DNA from: an uncultured Lachnospiraceae bacterium
Lineage (GTDB): Bacteria; Bacillota; Clostridia; Lachnospirales; Lachnospiraceae
Length of the DNA stretch: 64,000 nt
Reading direction: 5' to 3'
Assembly (NCBI GenBank): GCA_934351835.1
Contig: CAKRJP010000006.1
Coordinates: 69,150 to 133,149 of the forward strand
The position numbers and the translations under genes are program-made. Below are positions 25,950 through 34,856 of the stretch, in pieces (position 1 is the stretch's first letter; every line of letters starts with the position of its first letter). The notes beneath the pieces were generated by a model. It was given only the letters and a program-made list of their open reading frames with translations. It had not been told where the DNA came from and did no database searches.

Positions 25950-26306
25950 TTAAAAATATTTTTTTCGATAATTTCTGTGTTCCTGTCGTCTGTGGCACAT
26001 TTCCTGATAAGCCATCACCTGTATCAAGTCCATGAACCACTGACCCGGTTCTTCTTCCTCTTTTGATGCCTGATCATAAATTCGCCTGCACATAAGCCTC
26101 AACTGCAACTGATCAGGATATTCATCATACATCATACTTCCTTCATACATCATCCGGTCACATTCTTCTTCGACATACGGTATTACCCGTTTTGCGGAAG
26201 CCGGGTACAGGCTTTTCATATACTCCAGATCTCTTCTTGTGATCCGCTCTTCATCATATACCAAGGGCATCGGATAGGCCATATAATATGGCAGTTTGTT
26301 TTCCAT
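25950..26306 (-). CDS. Conserved hypothetical protein, 118 residues
   Basis: I do not recognise a domain. From ATG 26306 (AGGAG upstream) the protein starts MENKLPYYMAYPMPLVYDEE, is rich in Tyr, Met, Glu and Arg, and is probably helical and soluble. A stretch with Cys/Asp/Arg-Met pairs (EEECDRMMYEGSMMYDEYPD) and a basic tail (CHRRQEHRNYRKKYF) stand out. An upstream GTG at 26387 could add 27 residues but has no clear ribosome site. It lies between the atp operon terminator and shikimate kinase. Its coding look (third-position bias, start and site) supports a real gene of the Lachnospiraceae type. Confidence 0.6.
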   Translation of the reverse strand: MENKLPYYMAYPMPLVYDEERITRRDLEYMKSLYPASAKRVIPYVEEECDRMMYEGSMMYDEYPDQLQLRLMCRRIYDQASKEEEEPGQWFMDLIQVMAYQEMCHRRQEHRNYRKKYF

Positions 26307-26415
26307 AGATTCCCACACTCCTGTATCAGTATCTGTTTTATCATATGCCTTTCCTCTGAGAATGTGCATGTAGACCGCAGATTTCACCCGGACTTTACCC
26401 TGTTATGTTAAAAAA

Positions 26416-26446
26416 ACGGGACTTCTGAACGAATCAGAAATCCCGT
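26416..26446 (-). terminator. Terminator of the atp operon
   Basis: ACGGGACTTCTGA and TCAGAAATCCCGT form a 12-bp stem with one bulge. On the minus strand it is followed by at least seven T. It lies about 45 bases past the atpC stop. Confidence 0.88.
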
Positions 26447-26491
26447 CTTTTATTCTTTTATTCATCGATCCTCTCGGACAATAAACAATCT

Positions 26492-26890
26492 TTATTTCAC
26501 ACTTATACGCACAAGTGCTCGATTAAGCTTTGCCTTAGCCACATTGTACTCTCTGTCAGAAAGTCCAGTCTTCTTCAGTGTCTCTTCCGCACGCTCTTTT
26601 GCACGCTCTGCTCTCTCTACATCGATATCTTCGCTCCACTCCCAGGTAGTTGCAAGTACACGACATGTACCGTCTACCATTGTGAGCATCCCACCGATGC
26701 AGGCTGCTTTACGTACGCTCTCGTCTTCAAAAACAACATGGGCTTCACCCATACCGATTCCTGTACAGAAATCCATATGGTCTGCAAGAATCGCGCGGTC
26801 ACCGGTGATGGTACGGCACACAACTCTCACAACGTCTCCGCTGAACAACAGTCCATCAGGAGTACCTATTCGTAATGGGAAGGTCTTCAT
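26492..26890 (-). CDS. atpC: ATP synthase F1 subunit epsilon
   Basis: 132 residues from ATG 26890; GGAGG lies 6 bases upstream, while the ATG two codons earlier touches the site. MKTFPLRIGTPDGLLFSGDV is the usual beta-sandwich start. GDRAILADHMDFCTGIGMGE and the C-terminal helices (ERAKERAEETL and NVAKAKLNRALVRI) complete the fold. Epsilon sits on the central stalk, couples rotation and inhibits ATP hydrolysis. It is last in the operon, 15 bases after atpD and before a strong terminator. Confidence 0.93.
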   Translation of the reverse strand: MKTFPLRIGTPDGLLFSGDVVRVVCRTITGDRAILADHMDFCTGIGMGEAHVVFEDESVRKAACIGGMLTMVDGTCRVLATTWEWSEDIDVERAERAKERAEETLKKTGLSDREYNVAKAKLNRALVRISVK

Positions 26891-26905
26891 AGACATCCTC
26901 CTTTA

Positions 26906-28297
26906 CTATTTCTTTGCTTTTTCAAATACATCTTCAATTGTTGCAGCATATAAGAAACAGCTCTCTGGAATGTCATCGCATTCACCATCAAGGATCATCT
27001 TAAATCCACGAATGGTCTCTTTCAGAGGTACATACTGTCCAGGATTTCCTGTAAACTGCTCAGCTACATGGAAACTCTGTGACAGGAAACGCTGTACCTT
27101 ACGAGCACGGTTAACTGCCAGTTTATCTTCTTCTGACAATTCATCCATACCCATGATAGCGATAATATCCTGCAACTCTCTATAACGCTGTAATACCTGC
27201 TGTACTCTACGAGCCACATCGTAATGTTCCTGTCCTACAACTTCCGGTGTAAGGATACGGCTTGTTGAATCAAGTGGATCTACGGCCGGGTAAATACCCT
27301 GGCTGGCAATATCACGTGATAATACAGTTGTAGCATCCAGATGTGAGTATGTTGTAGCCGGAGCCGGGTCAGTCAAGTCATCGGCCGGTACATATACAGC
27401 CTGTACAGATGTGATTGATCCTTTTCTTGTAGATGTGATACGTTCCTGCAGGGCACCCATTTCTGTTGCCAGTGTCGGCTGGTAACCTACGGCTGATGGC
27501 ATACGTCCTAACAGAGCAGATACCTCTGAACCAGCCTGTGTGAAACGGAAAATGTTATCAATGAAAAGAAGTACATCCTGGTTCTTCTCATCACGGAAGT
27601 ACTCTGCCATTGTCAGTCCTGACAGAGCAACTCTCATACGAGCTCCAGGCGGTTCGTTCATCTGACCATAAACCATGACGGTCTTGTCGATAACTCCACT
27701 TTCCTGCATTTCTCCGTATAAGTCATTACCCTCACGAGTACGCTCTCCAACACCGGTAAATACTGACAGACCACCGTGTGCTTTTGCTACGTTGTTGATC
27801 AGCTCCTGGATAAGTACTGTCTTACCTACACCAGCACCTCCAAACAGACCGATCTTACCACCCTTAGCGTAAGGGCAGATCAGGTCAACGACTTTGATAC
27901 CTGTCTCGAAGATCTCCGTTGCCGGATTCTGTTCTTCATATGATGGAGCCGGACGATGAATTGTCCAGCGGTCTTTTGATTCTGGAGCCGGTTTGTTATC
28001 AATCGGCTGTCCAAGAAGGTTGAATACACGTCCCAGGCATTCTTCACCAACCGGAACTGTGATCGGACCTCCTGTGTCCAAAGCCTTTGTTCCTCTTACC
28101 AGACCATCTGTAGAGTTCATCGCAATACAACGTACTACGTTATCTCCGGTCTGCTGAGCAACTTCGGCTATGAGCTTTGCGCCTTTGTTGTCAATCTCAA
28201 TGGCATTTTGCAGTGCAGGTAATTCATCGTGCGCAAAGCGGATGTCCAATACTGGACCAATGACCTGTACTACTTCGCCAATGTGTTTTTCACTCAT
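26906..28297 (-). CDS. atpD: ATP synthase F1 subunit beta
   Basis: 463 residues from ATG 28297 (GAAGGAG upstream), the normal length. The P-loop is GGAGVGKTVLIQ near 150. GERTREGNDLY, LLFIDNIFRFTQAGSEVSAL (Walker B region) and PAVDPLDSTSRIL are all intact, as is the C-terminal DELSEEDKL (DELSEED) regulatory loop. Beta carries the three catalytic ATP sites of F1. It lies between atpG and atpC. Nothing unusual is seen apart from the operon's Na+-type rotor. Confidence 0.97.
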   Translation of the reverse strand: MSEKHIGEVVQVIGPVLDIRFAHDELPALQNAIEIDNKGAKLIAEVAQQTGDNVVRCIAMNSTDGLVRGTKALDTGGPITVPVGEECLGRVFNLLGQPIDNKPAPESKDRWTIHRPAPSYEEQNPATEIFETGIKVVDLICPYAKGGKIGLFGGAGVGKTVLIQELINNVAKAHGGLSVFTGVGERTREGNDLYGEMQESGVIDKTVMVYGQMNEPPGARMRVALSGLTMAEYFRDEKNQDVLLFIDNIFRFTQAGSEVSALLGRMPSAVGYQPTLATEMGALQERITSTRKGSITSVQAVYVPADDLTDPAPATTYSHLDATTVLSRDIASQGIYPAVDPLDSTSRILTPEVVGQEHYDVARRVQQVLQRYRELQDIIAIMGMDELSEEDKLAVNRARKVQRFLSQSFHVAEQFTGNPGQYVPLKETIRGFKMILDGECDDIPESCFLYAATIEDVFEKAKK

Positions 28298-28337
28298 CTT
28301 AGAATCTCCTTCATTCATTCAAGGTTAATCGATCTCG

Positions 28338-29201
28338 CTAAACGCCTTCTGCGCCTGCAACAATCTCCGTAATCTCCTGTGTAATGCCAGCCTGACGAGC
28401 TCGGTTGTAGAACAGATTGAGCTGTTCGATCATATCTCCGGCATTCTTTGTAGCCGCATCCATGGCTGTACGTCTTGCCGCCAGCTCACTTGCGATACTC
28501 TCGCATACGCCTGAGTAGAGGAGTCCTGCCAGATATTCCGGAACAATGATCTCAAATACTTCTTCCGGATTTGGATCATATAACGTCTGTTCCAGTTTTT
28601 TCTGTTTCTCACCGTCTACACCGTCAGCAACAAGATCCGGTAACGGTAATATCGGGAATGAATCCGGGCTCTGTGAAAGCATGGAAATGAACTGTGTATA
28701 ACAGAGTTCAACATGTCCAAATCTTCCTGCCTTGAATTCTGTACACAAGATGTTCGCAATTGAGAAACAATCTGCAACAGAAACTTCTGCAACAGTTGCA
28801 AAATCTTCTGTCAACATCTCGATGTCCTTTCTCTGGCAGTACTCCACTGCTTTCTTACCGATCGGCAGTACCATGATATCTTTTCCGGCACTGTCTGCTT
28901 CCAGACGTTTGAATACATTTGCATTGTATCCACCAGCCATTCCCCGGTCACCGGCTATGACTACATAACAATACTTATCGTTTACTGGCTTCTTAACATA
29001 AGCTGAGGAAAAGCCAACATAACCTCCTGCAATATCCTGCAGGGTCTCATGCAACACCTCAAAATAAGGTTTACAGTTATCAGCTCGTTCTTTGGCTTTA
29101 CGCAGCTTGGAGGATGCTACAAGTTCCATTGCCTTGGTTATCTGCATTGTGCCCTGCACACTTTTAATGCGCAGTTTTATACTTTTCATATCTGCAGCCA
29201 T
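28338..29201 (-). CDS. atpG: ATP synthase F1 subunit gamma
   Basis: 287 residues. The N-terminal helix MKSIKLRIKSVQGTMQITKA and the C-terminal helix with MDAATKNAGDMIEQLNLFYN and RARQAGITQEITEI make the coiled rotor shaft. The middle Rossmann-like part has VIAGDRGMAGGYN. Gamma turns inside the alpha3beta3 head and links the c-ring to catalysis. AGGAGG lies 6 bases before ATG 29201. Length and ends are normal, so the gene is intact. Confidence 0.96.
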   Translation of the reverse strand: MAADMKSIKLRIKSVQGTMQITKAMELVASSKLRKAKERADNCKPYFEVLHETLQDIAGGYVGFSSAYVKKPVNDKYCYVVIAGDRGMAGGYNANVFKRLEADSAGKDIMVLPIGKKAVEYCQRKDIEMLTEDFATVAEVSVADCFSIANILCTEFKAGRFGHVELCYTQFISMLSQSPDSFPILPLPDLVADGVDGEKQKKLEQTLYDPNPEEVFEIIVPEYLAGLLYSGVCESIASELAARRTAMDAATKNAGDMIEQLNLFYNRARQAGITQEITEIVAGAEGV

Positions 29202-29219
29202 ATGCTTCCTCCTTTATGC

Positions 29220-30749
29220 TTATTTCTCAGAGTTCATCTCCAAAAACTGTTCTGTATATGCATTCAATACAGCTACCAGTTTCTCTTCAGTTTCTTTCTC
29301 CAGTTTACCTGTTGTACGGATTAACCTTGCAACTTCTACACCATCTGCATCTGAATCCAGATAACGGAACAGTCCTGCTTCGTAATCCTGAATGTCTTTT
29401 GGTGCAATTGCTGTTAACAGATCGTTTGTTACAGCATAGATGATAGCTACCTGTTTCTCTACATCGATAGGAGAAGCCTGATTCTGTTTCAGAACTTCTA
29501 CGATACGCTCGCCCTGTGCAAGACGTGCTTTTGTATCATCATCAAGGTCTGAACCGAACTGAGCGAATCCCTGTAACTCACGATACTGAGAATACAGAAG
29601 TTTCAAGTTACCAGATACCTGCTTCATAGCTTTTACCTGTGCATTACCACCAACTCGTGATACGGAAATACCAGGGTTAACAGCCGGCATAATACCTGAG
29701 TGGAACAGCTCTGTCTCCAGATAGATCTGTCCATCTGTAATAGAAATAACGTTTGTAGGAATGTATGCTGATACATCTCCTGCCTGTGTCTCAATGATAG
29801 GCAATGCTGTCAGTGATCCACCACCATGTGCGTCATCCATCTTAGCTGCACGCTCAAGAAGTCTTGAATGCAGGTAGAATACGTCTCCAGGATAAGCCTC
29901 ACGTCCAGGTGGTCTACGAATCAGAAGAGAAAGTGCACGGTATGCAACCGCATGCTTACTCAAGTCATCATAGATAACCAGTGCATGTTTACCCTGTGCC
30001 ATGAAATACTCTCCGATAGAGCATCCTGTATATGGTGCAATATACTGTAATGGTGAAGCTTCGGAAGCTGTAGCTGCTACAACTACTGTATAATCCATAG
30101 CTCCTGCTTTCTGCAATTTCTCAACGAGTGTTGCTACTGTAGAACGTTTCTGTCCGATTGCAACATAAATACAGATTACATCTTCACCTTTCTGGTTCAA
30201 AATTGTATCAATCGCGATCTGTGTCTTACCTGTCTGACGGTCTCCGATGATCAACTCACGCTGTCCACGTCCAATCGGGATCATTGAGTCGATCGCTTTG
30301 ATACCTGTCTGTAAAGGCTCTGTTACTGGCTGTCTCTCACAGATACCCGGTGCCGGACTCTCGACCGGACGGAATTCTGTAGTTTCGATCGGTCCAGCGC
30401 CATCAATCGGCTGTCCCAAAGCATTTACAACACGACCAACCATCGCATCTCCAACCGGTACAGATACGACTTTACCGGTACGTTTTACTGTCTGTCCCTC
30501 TCCAATATTCTCATCGGTACCAAACAGTACAATAGATACCATGTTTTCTTCCAAATTCTGTGCCATTCCATAGCTGCCATCTTCAAATTCGAGCAACTCA
30601 CCTGCCATACAAGCTGTAAGTCCGCTTGCTCTGGCGATACCATCACCTACTGAAAGGATAGTACCTGTCTCACTCTGCTGAATTGCGTTGTCATAGTATT
30701 TGATCTGGCTGCGGATGACTTTGGATATTTCTTCAGGTTTTAATTGCAT
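29220..30749 (-). CDS. atpA: ATP synthase F1 subunit alpha
   Basis: 509 residues, standard length. LKPEEISKVIRSQIKYYDNA at the N-terminus, GDRQTGKTQIAIDTI P-loop near 172, ALVIYDDLSKHAVAYR near 262, and ISRVGGNAQVKAMK-like region near 370 (VSRVGGNAQVKAMKQVSG). Alpha binds non-catalytic nucleotide and forms the hexamer with beta. AAGGA lies before ATG 30749 and the gene follows atpH by 17 bases. All core motifs are intact. Confidence 0.97.
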   Translation of the reverse strand: MQLKPEEISKVIRSQIKYYDNAIQQSETGTILSVGDGIARASGLTACMAGELLEFEDGSYGMAQNLEENMVSIVLFGTDENIGEGQTVKRTGKVVSVPVGDAMVGRVVNALGQPIDGAGPIETTEFRPVESPAPGICERQPVTEPLQTGIKAIDSMIPIGRGQRELIIGDRQTGKTQIAIDTILNQKGEDVICIYVAIGQKRSTVATLVEKLQKAGAMDYTVVVAATASEASPLQYIAPYTGCSIGEYFMAQGKHALVIYDDLSKHAVAYRALSLLIRRPPGREAYPGDVFYLHSRLLERAAKMDDAHGGGSLTALPIIETQAGDVSAYIPTNVISITDGQIYLETELFHSGIMPAVNPGISVSRVGGNAQVKAMKQVSGNLKLLYSQYRELQGFAQFGSDLDDDTKARLAQGERIVEVLKQNQASPIDVEKQVAIIYAVTNDLLTAIAPKDIQDYEAGLFRYLDSDADGVEVARLIRTTGKLEKETEEKLVAVLNAYTEQFLEMNSEK

Positions 30750-30766
30750 GTTTCCTTTACCATCCT

Positions 30767-31306
30767 TTATACAATCATTTCATCAAGTTTCTTTGAAAGC
30801 CCGTCCATACGTCCCTTAACAGTTCCGTCTAACTGCTTTCCATCAATCTCTACACGAAGACCCGCTACAATAGAAGCGTCCGTTTTCTGTGTAAGCATCA
30901 CTGTCTTTCCACTCATAGCTTCCAACTTCTTCTTCAGTGTCTCTGTCTGACTGTCTGTCAGTGAAACAGCACTGTAAACTGTAGCTTCTGTAATGTTATG
31001 GTCTACGTTATAACGTCGTGTGAACTCATCGCAGCATCCTGCGAACTCACTCATCAGGTTATGTTCACACAATAATTTCATAAAATTAATTAAATAGCGC
31101 TCTGTATCAGCACCGAATGCGGTGTCAATCAGTTTCACCCGTTCCGCCTTCGGTATGGAAGGCTCGCCTAAGAGCTTTACATAATCCGGGTATTCCCTGA
31201 ATAATGTACGAACTTCCTGAAGCTGCTGCATCAGCACATCAACGAGTCCGTCTTCCATAGCTAAATCATATAATCCACTTCCATATATTTTAGCTGTTTG
31301 TGTCAT
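30767..31306 (-). CDS. atpH: ATP synthase subunit delta
   Basis: 179 residues of the OSCP/delta family: YGSGLYDLAMEDGLVDVL near the start, then the C-terminal LKKKLEAMSGKTVMLTQKTD and the DASIVAGLRVEIDGKQLDGT element that packs against the b subunits. Delta joins F1 to the peripheral stalk. Its start overlaps the atpF stop as ATGA (31303-31306), which suggests translational coupling. Confidence 0.93.
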   Translation of the reverse strand: MTQTAKIYGSGLYDLAMEDGLVDVLMQQLQEVRTLFREYPDYVKLLGEPSIPKAERVKLIDTAFGADTERYLINFMKLLCEHNLMSEFAGCCDEFTRRYNVDHNITEATVYSAVSLTDSQTETLKKKLEAMSGKTVMLTQKTDASIVAGLRVEIDGKQLDGTVKGRMDGLSKKLDEMIV

Positions 31307-31800
31307 GATGCCTCACCCACATTCGAAATAAATTCATCAATCAGTTTCTCATGATCCTTTTCGCTAATTTCACGCTCGATCACTTTGCCGGCTATCTCCA
31401 TAGCCATTCCGCCGATCTCACCCTTGAGTTCATTGACAGCTTTCTTCTTCTCCTGCTCAATGTCACTCTCAGCTTTTGCCTTAATAGCAGCAGCCTGACG
31501 GTTTGCTTCCTGTATTACCTCTTCGCTCTGAAGAGCAGCGCTCTTCTGTGCGTTTGTAATAAGAGCATTGGCTTTTTCTTTTGCTTCTGCCATGTTCTGC
31601 TCATATTCGGCTTTGATAGCTCTTGCCTCTTCTTTTGCCTTCTCGGCTTCTGTAATCTCAGCAGTTGCCATCTCTTTTCGTTTTTCAAGAACCGCGTTAA
31701 TCGGTTTTAACAGAAAACGTTTAATAAGATATAGCTGAATAAAAAGGTTGCAAAGCTGCGCAATAAAAGTCCACGGTATAATCGATACTAAATTTTGCAT
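31303..31800 (-). CDS. atpF: ATP synthase F0 subunit b
   Basis: 165 residues. One N-terminal membrane helix (WTFIAQLCNLFIQLYLIKRF) is followed by a long charged, Ala/Glu/Lys-rich coiled coil from about 35 to 130, ending in the C-terminal MAMEIAGKVIEREISEKDHE region. Two copies form the peripheral stalk. AGGAGG lies about 12 bases before the ATG. The stop overlaps atpH. Confidence 0.93.
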   Translation of the reverse strand: MQNLVSIIPWTFIAQLCNLFIQLYLIKRFLLKPINAVLEKRKEMATAEITEAEKAKEEARAIKAEYEQNMAEAKEKANALITNAQKSAALQSEEVIQEANRQAAAIKAKAESDIEQEKKKAVNELKGEIGGMAMEIAGKVIEREISEKDHEKLIDEFISNVGEAS

Positions 31801-31858
31801 CTCGGCTACTCAACCTCCTATTCTTCAATGCATCTTTCTATCGTTCAAATTCTAAGGA

Positions 31859-32137
31859 TTATCCTAAGAAGTTCATGAACATACCAGGTGCAACGAAGAT
31901 CAGAAGAAGACCTGTAACGAAACCATAAATACCAGTTGTCTCTGCAAGAGCAACACCAAGAAGCATTGTAGATGTTACATCACCTTTACACTCCGGCTGT
32001 CTTCCGATAGCTTCCAGAGCCTTAGCAACAGCGTTACCTTCACCAATACCAGGTCCAACACCGGCGATCAACGCCAGACCAGCACCAATACCACAACCCA
32101 TTAATGCAATACCTTTAGCAAGTACTGTAAAATCCAT
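31859..32137 (-). CDS. atpE: ATP synthase F0 subunit c with two-carboxylate, Na+-type ion site
   Basis: 92 residues, two membrane helices joined by the polar loop RQPE. Helix 1 has VGPGIGEGNAVAKALEAIG with Glu33. Helix 2 has GVALAETTGIYG with the essential Glu66 followed by Thr67. Na+-binding rotors usually have Gln on helix 1 and Glu-Ser/Thr on helix 2; a Glu in place of that Gln is the two-carboxylate motif described for Fusobacterium nucleatum. The combination predicts Na+ coupling, or a switchable Na+/H+ site. AAGGAGG precedes ATG 32137. It sits between atpB and atpF as usual. Confidence 0.95.
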   Translation of the reverse strand: MDFTVLAKGIALMGCGIGAGLALIAGVGPGIGEGNAVAKALEAIGRQPECKGDVTSTMLLGVALAETTGIYGFVTGLLLIFVAPGMFMNFLG

Positions 32138-32196
32138 AATTATTTCCTCCTTAAATTCACACTTTTACTTCATTTGTCGTTATTCTATATTAAGTT

Positions 32197-32958
32197 TTAC
32201 TCATCCCCAGCTTCCTGTGCAATATACATGATTGTCAACATACTGAAGATAAATGCCTGCATGCACGATGTGAACCAGTCAAAGTAGAATCCGGTGATCG
32301 CCGGAAGACCTACATCAAAAATTGGTATCTGTGCAAGCACATGTCCAACTGCTCCAGGAATCAATCCCAGAACTGCGGTACTCAGGACTGCCAGTGCTCC
32401 GTAGATCAAACCACCAATTACAATACCTGAGAAGATGTTTCCGAAATGTCGACATGCCATACTGACAGGTGTCGAGATTTCTCCAAGAATATTAAATGGT
32501 GTCATAACTGGAATTGGTTCTGTGAACCCTTTCAGATATCCACCAAGTCCGTTTGTCTTGAGTTTCTGATGGGTAATCATGATAAATACGACTACTGCCC
32601 ATGCTGCCTCTGTCGACAAATCGGCTGTCGGGCTCCTCAGCCCGGTAAGACTGATCAGATTCGAAACAAGACTGGTACTGAATAATGCTCCTACAAATGG
32701 AATCATGTACCGGAATCGCTCTCCCATGTTGCCGATAACAAAGTTGTTCAATGTCTCGACTATCATCTCTGCTGCTGCCTGACGTTTGGAAATATTTTCC
32801 ACTTTCAGGTCATGTGTCAGCCATATACATAAACCTGTGATAATAATCATTACAAGCCAGCTGACTACCATTGTTTCACTAATCTGAAGATCCCCCAATA
32901 TCGGAATGTTAAGCGGAATCGTAAAGAAGACTTTAGGTCCGCTAATATCTATATTCAT
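32197..32958 (-). CDS. atpB: ATP synthase F0 subunit a
   Basis: 253 residues with five to six membrane helices. The conserved arginine lies in MACRHFGNIFSGIVIGGLIY, which replaces the commoner LRLFGN form, and is followed by PIFDVGLPAITGFYFDWFTS and the last helix MQAFIFSMLTIMYIAQEAGD. Subunit a forms the two half-channels through which ions reach the c-ring. GAGGTGAGAG lies before the ATG. It heads the F0 part, 49 bases after the AtpI-like gene. Confidence 0.94.
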   Translation of the reverse strand: MNIDISGPKVFFTIPLNIPILGDLQISETMVVSWLVMIIITGLCIWLTHDLKVENISKRQAAAEMIVETLNNFVIGNMGERFRYMIPFVGALFSTSLVSNLISLTGLRSPTADLSTEAAWAVVVFIMITHQKLKTNGLGGYLKGFTEPIPVMTPFNILGEISTPVSMACRHFGNIFSGIVIGGLIYGALAVLSTAVLGLIPGAVGHVLAQIPIFDVGLPAITGFYFDWFTSCMQAFIFSMLTIMYIAQEAGDE

Positions 32959-33007
32959 ACTCTCACCTCCATTCTATGAATTTCCCGATATCAATTCATC
33001 TTTTACT

Positions 33008-33415
33008 CTATTTATTTTTGTTAAAAACTGATGTCAGTTTTATACCTAAGCTTGGAAACAGTAACGGAAGGATACCCGATACCAGATAAAAGCAAGGTGC
33101 TACTGCTGCTACAATGACCCAGATAAGCTGCAACGCCATACGCTGAGAATAGCTGACTTTCATCTTTTTCTTCGCAAGATCCTGATCTTCTGTCGCTGCA
33201 ATGCTCTGCACCGATAATCCCATGATCAGGAAATTGATAATTGCAATTGCTCCACCGATGATTCCTGATATAATTGCTTTGGTATCTAATACCAGTTTAT
33301 CCGGCATCATCGGATGTAATGCTGCCAGGGCGATCCACATGAGGATCACTCCCACAACAGTGTATATTGTAACTTTTATTGTCTCCTTCTTAACTACAGG
33401 TTGAAGCATACTCAC
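33008..33415 (-). CDS. AtpI-like ATP synthase accessory protein (GTG start)
   Basis: 135 residues with four predicted membrane helices: about 18-36, 48-68, 90-110 and 113-128. The position directly before atpB and the small four-helix layout are those of AtpI (ATP synthase subunit I), thought to help assemble the c-ring and supply Mg. The frame opens with TTG at 33421, but GGAGG fits best with the GTG at 33415 (8-base spacing). The family is poorly conserved, so the name rests mainly on position and topology. Confidence 0.7.
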   Translation of the reverse strand: MSMLQPVVKKETIKVTIYTVVGVILMWIALAALHPMMPDKLVLDTKAIISGIIGGAIAIINFLIMGLSVQSIAATEDQDLAKKKMKVSYSQRMALQLIWVIVAAVAPCFYLVSGILPLLFPSLGIKLTSVFNKNK

Positions 33416-33427
33416 AACCAATACCTC

Positions 33428-33745
33428 CTACATATGATTATTAAACGAGATATGATTTCGTTTTTTCTTTTCTTTCTTTTCTTTCTTCATCACCGAAAGA
33501 TATAAGTTATAGGCCACCATAAATGAACTGCACAATCCAAAGATAAATCCTATGATGTATATCCACTGACCGACTCCTGTGTGTCCCACCAGCCACCAGC
33601 ATGCAAATAAGCAGATCAGCATCGGTGTCAGCAGTGACAGTCCAAACTGTGTGACCATCGTAATATTCTTCATAAATCCGGAAAACAACATAAATTTGTT
33701 CTTGTTGTTCTTCGTGTTTTGTTCACTCAATGCATCCACACTCAC
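33428..33745 (-). CDS. AtpZ/AtpI-type small membrane protein
   Basis: 105 residues. After a polar start, KNITMVTQFGLSLLTPMLIC is a first membrane helix and GVGQWIYIIGFIFGLCSSFM a second, with a Lys-rich tail (MKKEKKEKKKRNHISF). Two-helix proteins of this form in front of atpI are the AtpZ/AtpQ-type accessory subunits of F-ATPases. The annotated GTG start at 33745 has only a weak site; a slightly later TTG is possible. It follows trmL by 20 bases and precedes the AtpI-like gene by 12. Confidence 0.7.
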   Translation of the reverse strand: MSVDALSEQNTKNNKNKFMLFSGFMKNITMVTQFGLSLLTPMLICLFACWWLVGHTGVGQWIYIIGFIFGLCSSFMVAYNLYLSVMKKEKKEKKKRNHISFNNHM

Positions 33746-33765
33746 TTTCTGTCAATCTTTTAAGT

Positions 33766-34260
33766 CTACCAGTTCTTTAAATGATGCAGATGGCCTTCCA
33801 GATTCATTCCTGCGAAATTGTTCTGTCTGAGAGCTTCATACAGCATGATTGCTACAGAATTTCCAAGATTCAACGATCGAATATCCCCGACCATCGGTAT
33901 CCGGACACAATTTTCCTGGTTTTCCACCAGAATCTCTTCCGGGATTCCTGCACTCTCCTTGCCAAACATAATATAACAGTCCGGCTCGTACTCTGCTTCT
34001 GTGTATACCGTCGGTGCTTTCGTCGTTGCCATATAAATCTTCGCTCCGGGATTCTTCTCCAAAAAGTCCTGATAGTCAATGTAAGTTGTCACATCCAGAT
34101 CTTTCCAGTAATCCATACCGGCTCTTTTTAAACTTTTCTCATCTAACCGGAACCCCAGAGGTTCGATCAGATGTAATCTGGTATTCGTTGCTACGCATGT
34201 ACGACCTATATTTCCTGTATTTGCCGGAATCTCCGGCTCCAATAATACGATATTAAGCAT
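33766..34260 (-). CDS. trmL: tRNA (cytidine/uridine-34-2'-O)-methyltransferase, TrmL family
   Basis: 164 residues from ATG 34260; GGGAGG lies 12 bases upstream, and a TTG three codons earlier is a possible alternative. The SPOUT fold shows LNIVLLEPEIPANTGNIGRT at the start, MFGKESAGIPEEIL near 102 and RIPMVGDIRSLNLGNSVAIM near 122-141, the trefoil knot that binds SAM. TrmL methylates the ribose of the wobble base in tRNA-Leu. It lies just after a good promoter and 20 bases before the AtpZ-like gene, so it is probably the first gene of the atp transcript. Confidence 0.9.
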   Translation of the reverse strand: MLNIVLLEPEIPANTGNIGRTCVATNTRLHLIEPLGFRLDEKSLKRAGMDYWKDLDVTTYIDYQDFLEKNPGAKIYMATTKAPTVYTEAEYEPDCYIMFGKESAGIPEEILVENQENCVRIPMVGDIRSLNLGNSVAIMLYEALRQNNFAGMNLEGHLHHLKNW

Positions 34261-34287
34261 GGTTCCCAAAAACCTCCCGTTCGTCCT

Positions 34288-34316
34288 ATTTTAATTCAAT
34301 CCGACCGGTTCGTCAA
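34288..34316 (-). promoter_or_regulatory. Promoter of trmL and probably the atp operon
   Basis: TTGACG (34316-34311), a 17-base spacer and TAAAAT (34293-34288) lie 28 bases before the trmL ATG, giving a short leader with the GGGAGG site. A second, weaker candidate (TTGGCA, 15 bases, TATAAT at 34464-34438) lies further upstream. Confidence 0.65.
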
Positions 34317-34856
34317 TTATCTGGTGCTAATTTGTTGTCTTATTTTCCAAATTTTGCACAATTTTTGCGTTAAATTTTTGATAATTTTAACAAATCTCTG
34401 GCATTTGAGTGTGATTTTTTCTCACTTATCATTGCGTATTATATTAAAGCAATAACGATGCCAATTTTTTATTTTTAGCAGTATTTATCCGAAATACGAT
34501 TTCCGTGCATCTGATTTTGAATATTTGTATCCTAAATATTCAAATCCGGATTTTACTGTTTCATTTCTGCCCTAAATACCGGTTGTTTTCATTGATAAAT
34601 ATTATACAAATTTTTTTTTGGATTGCAAGATACAAATTGATGAATTTATAACAACTAACTCACTTTTTCTTCGTCTATATTGTCCATTGACTTTTTTATG
34701 ATTTTATATGCTGATTTTTTTCTCCTTCCAATGATTTCCTTTTTTTAATTTAAAGACCGGTTTCTTCTATATTAGCACCTTTTATATAGAAGAAAGAGGG
34801 TCAGTCTCCGGAGTATTTTCTTCGAAGCCTTCCCTCTTACTATTCTACTTATATTA
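34317..34856. other. AT-rich intergenic region upstream of the atp operon
   Basis: About 540 bases with no gene that I can support. It is strongly AT-rich. It contains an inverted repeat TTGAATATTT / AAATATTCAA (34517-34543, 7-base loop, extended by GATTT / AAATC with one bulge). It also holds a probable terminator for the aminotransferase gene at about 34795-34840, where AGAGGG pairs with CCCTCT around a long loop. Confidence 0.5.
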
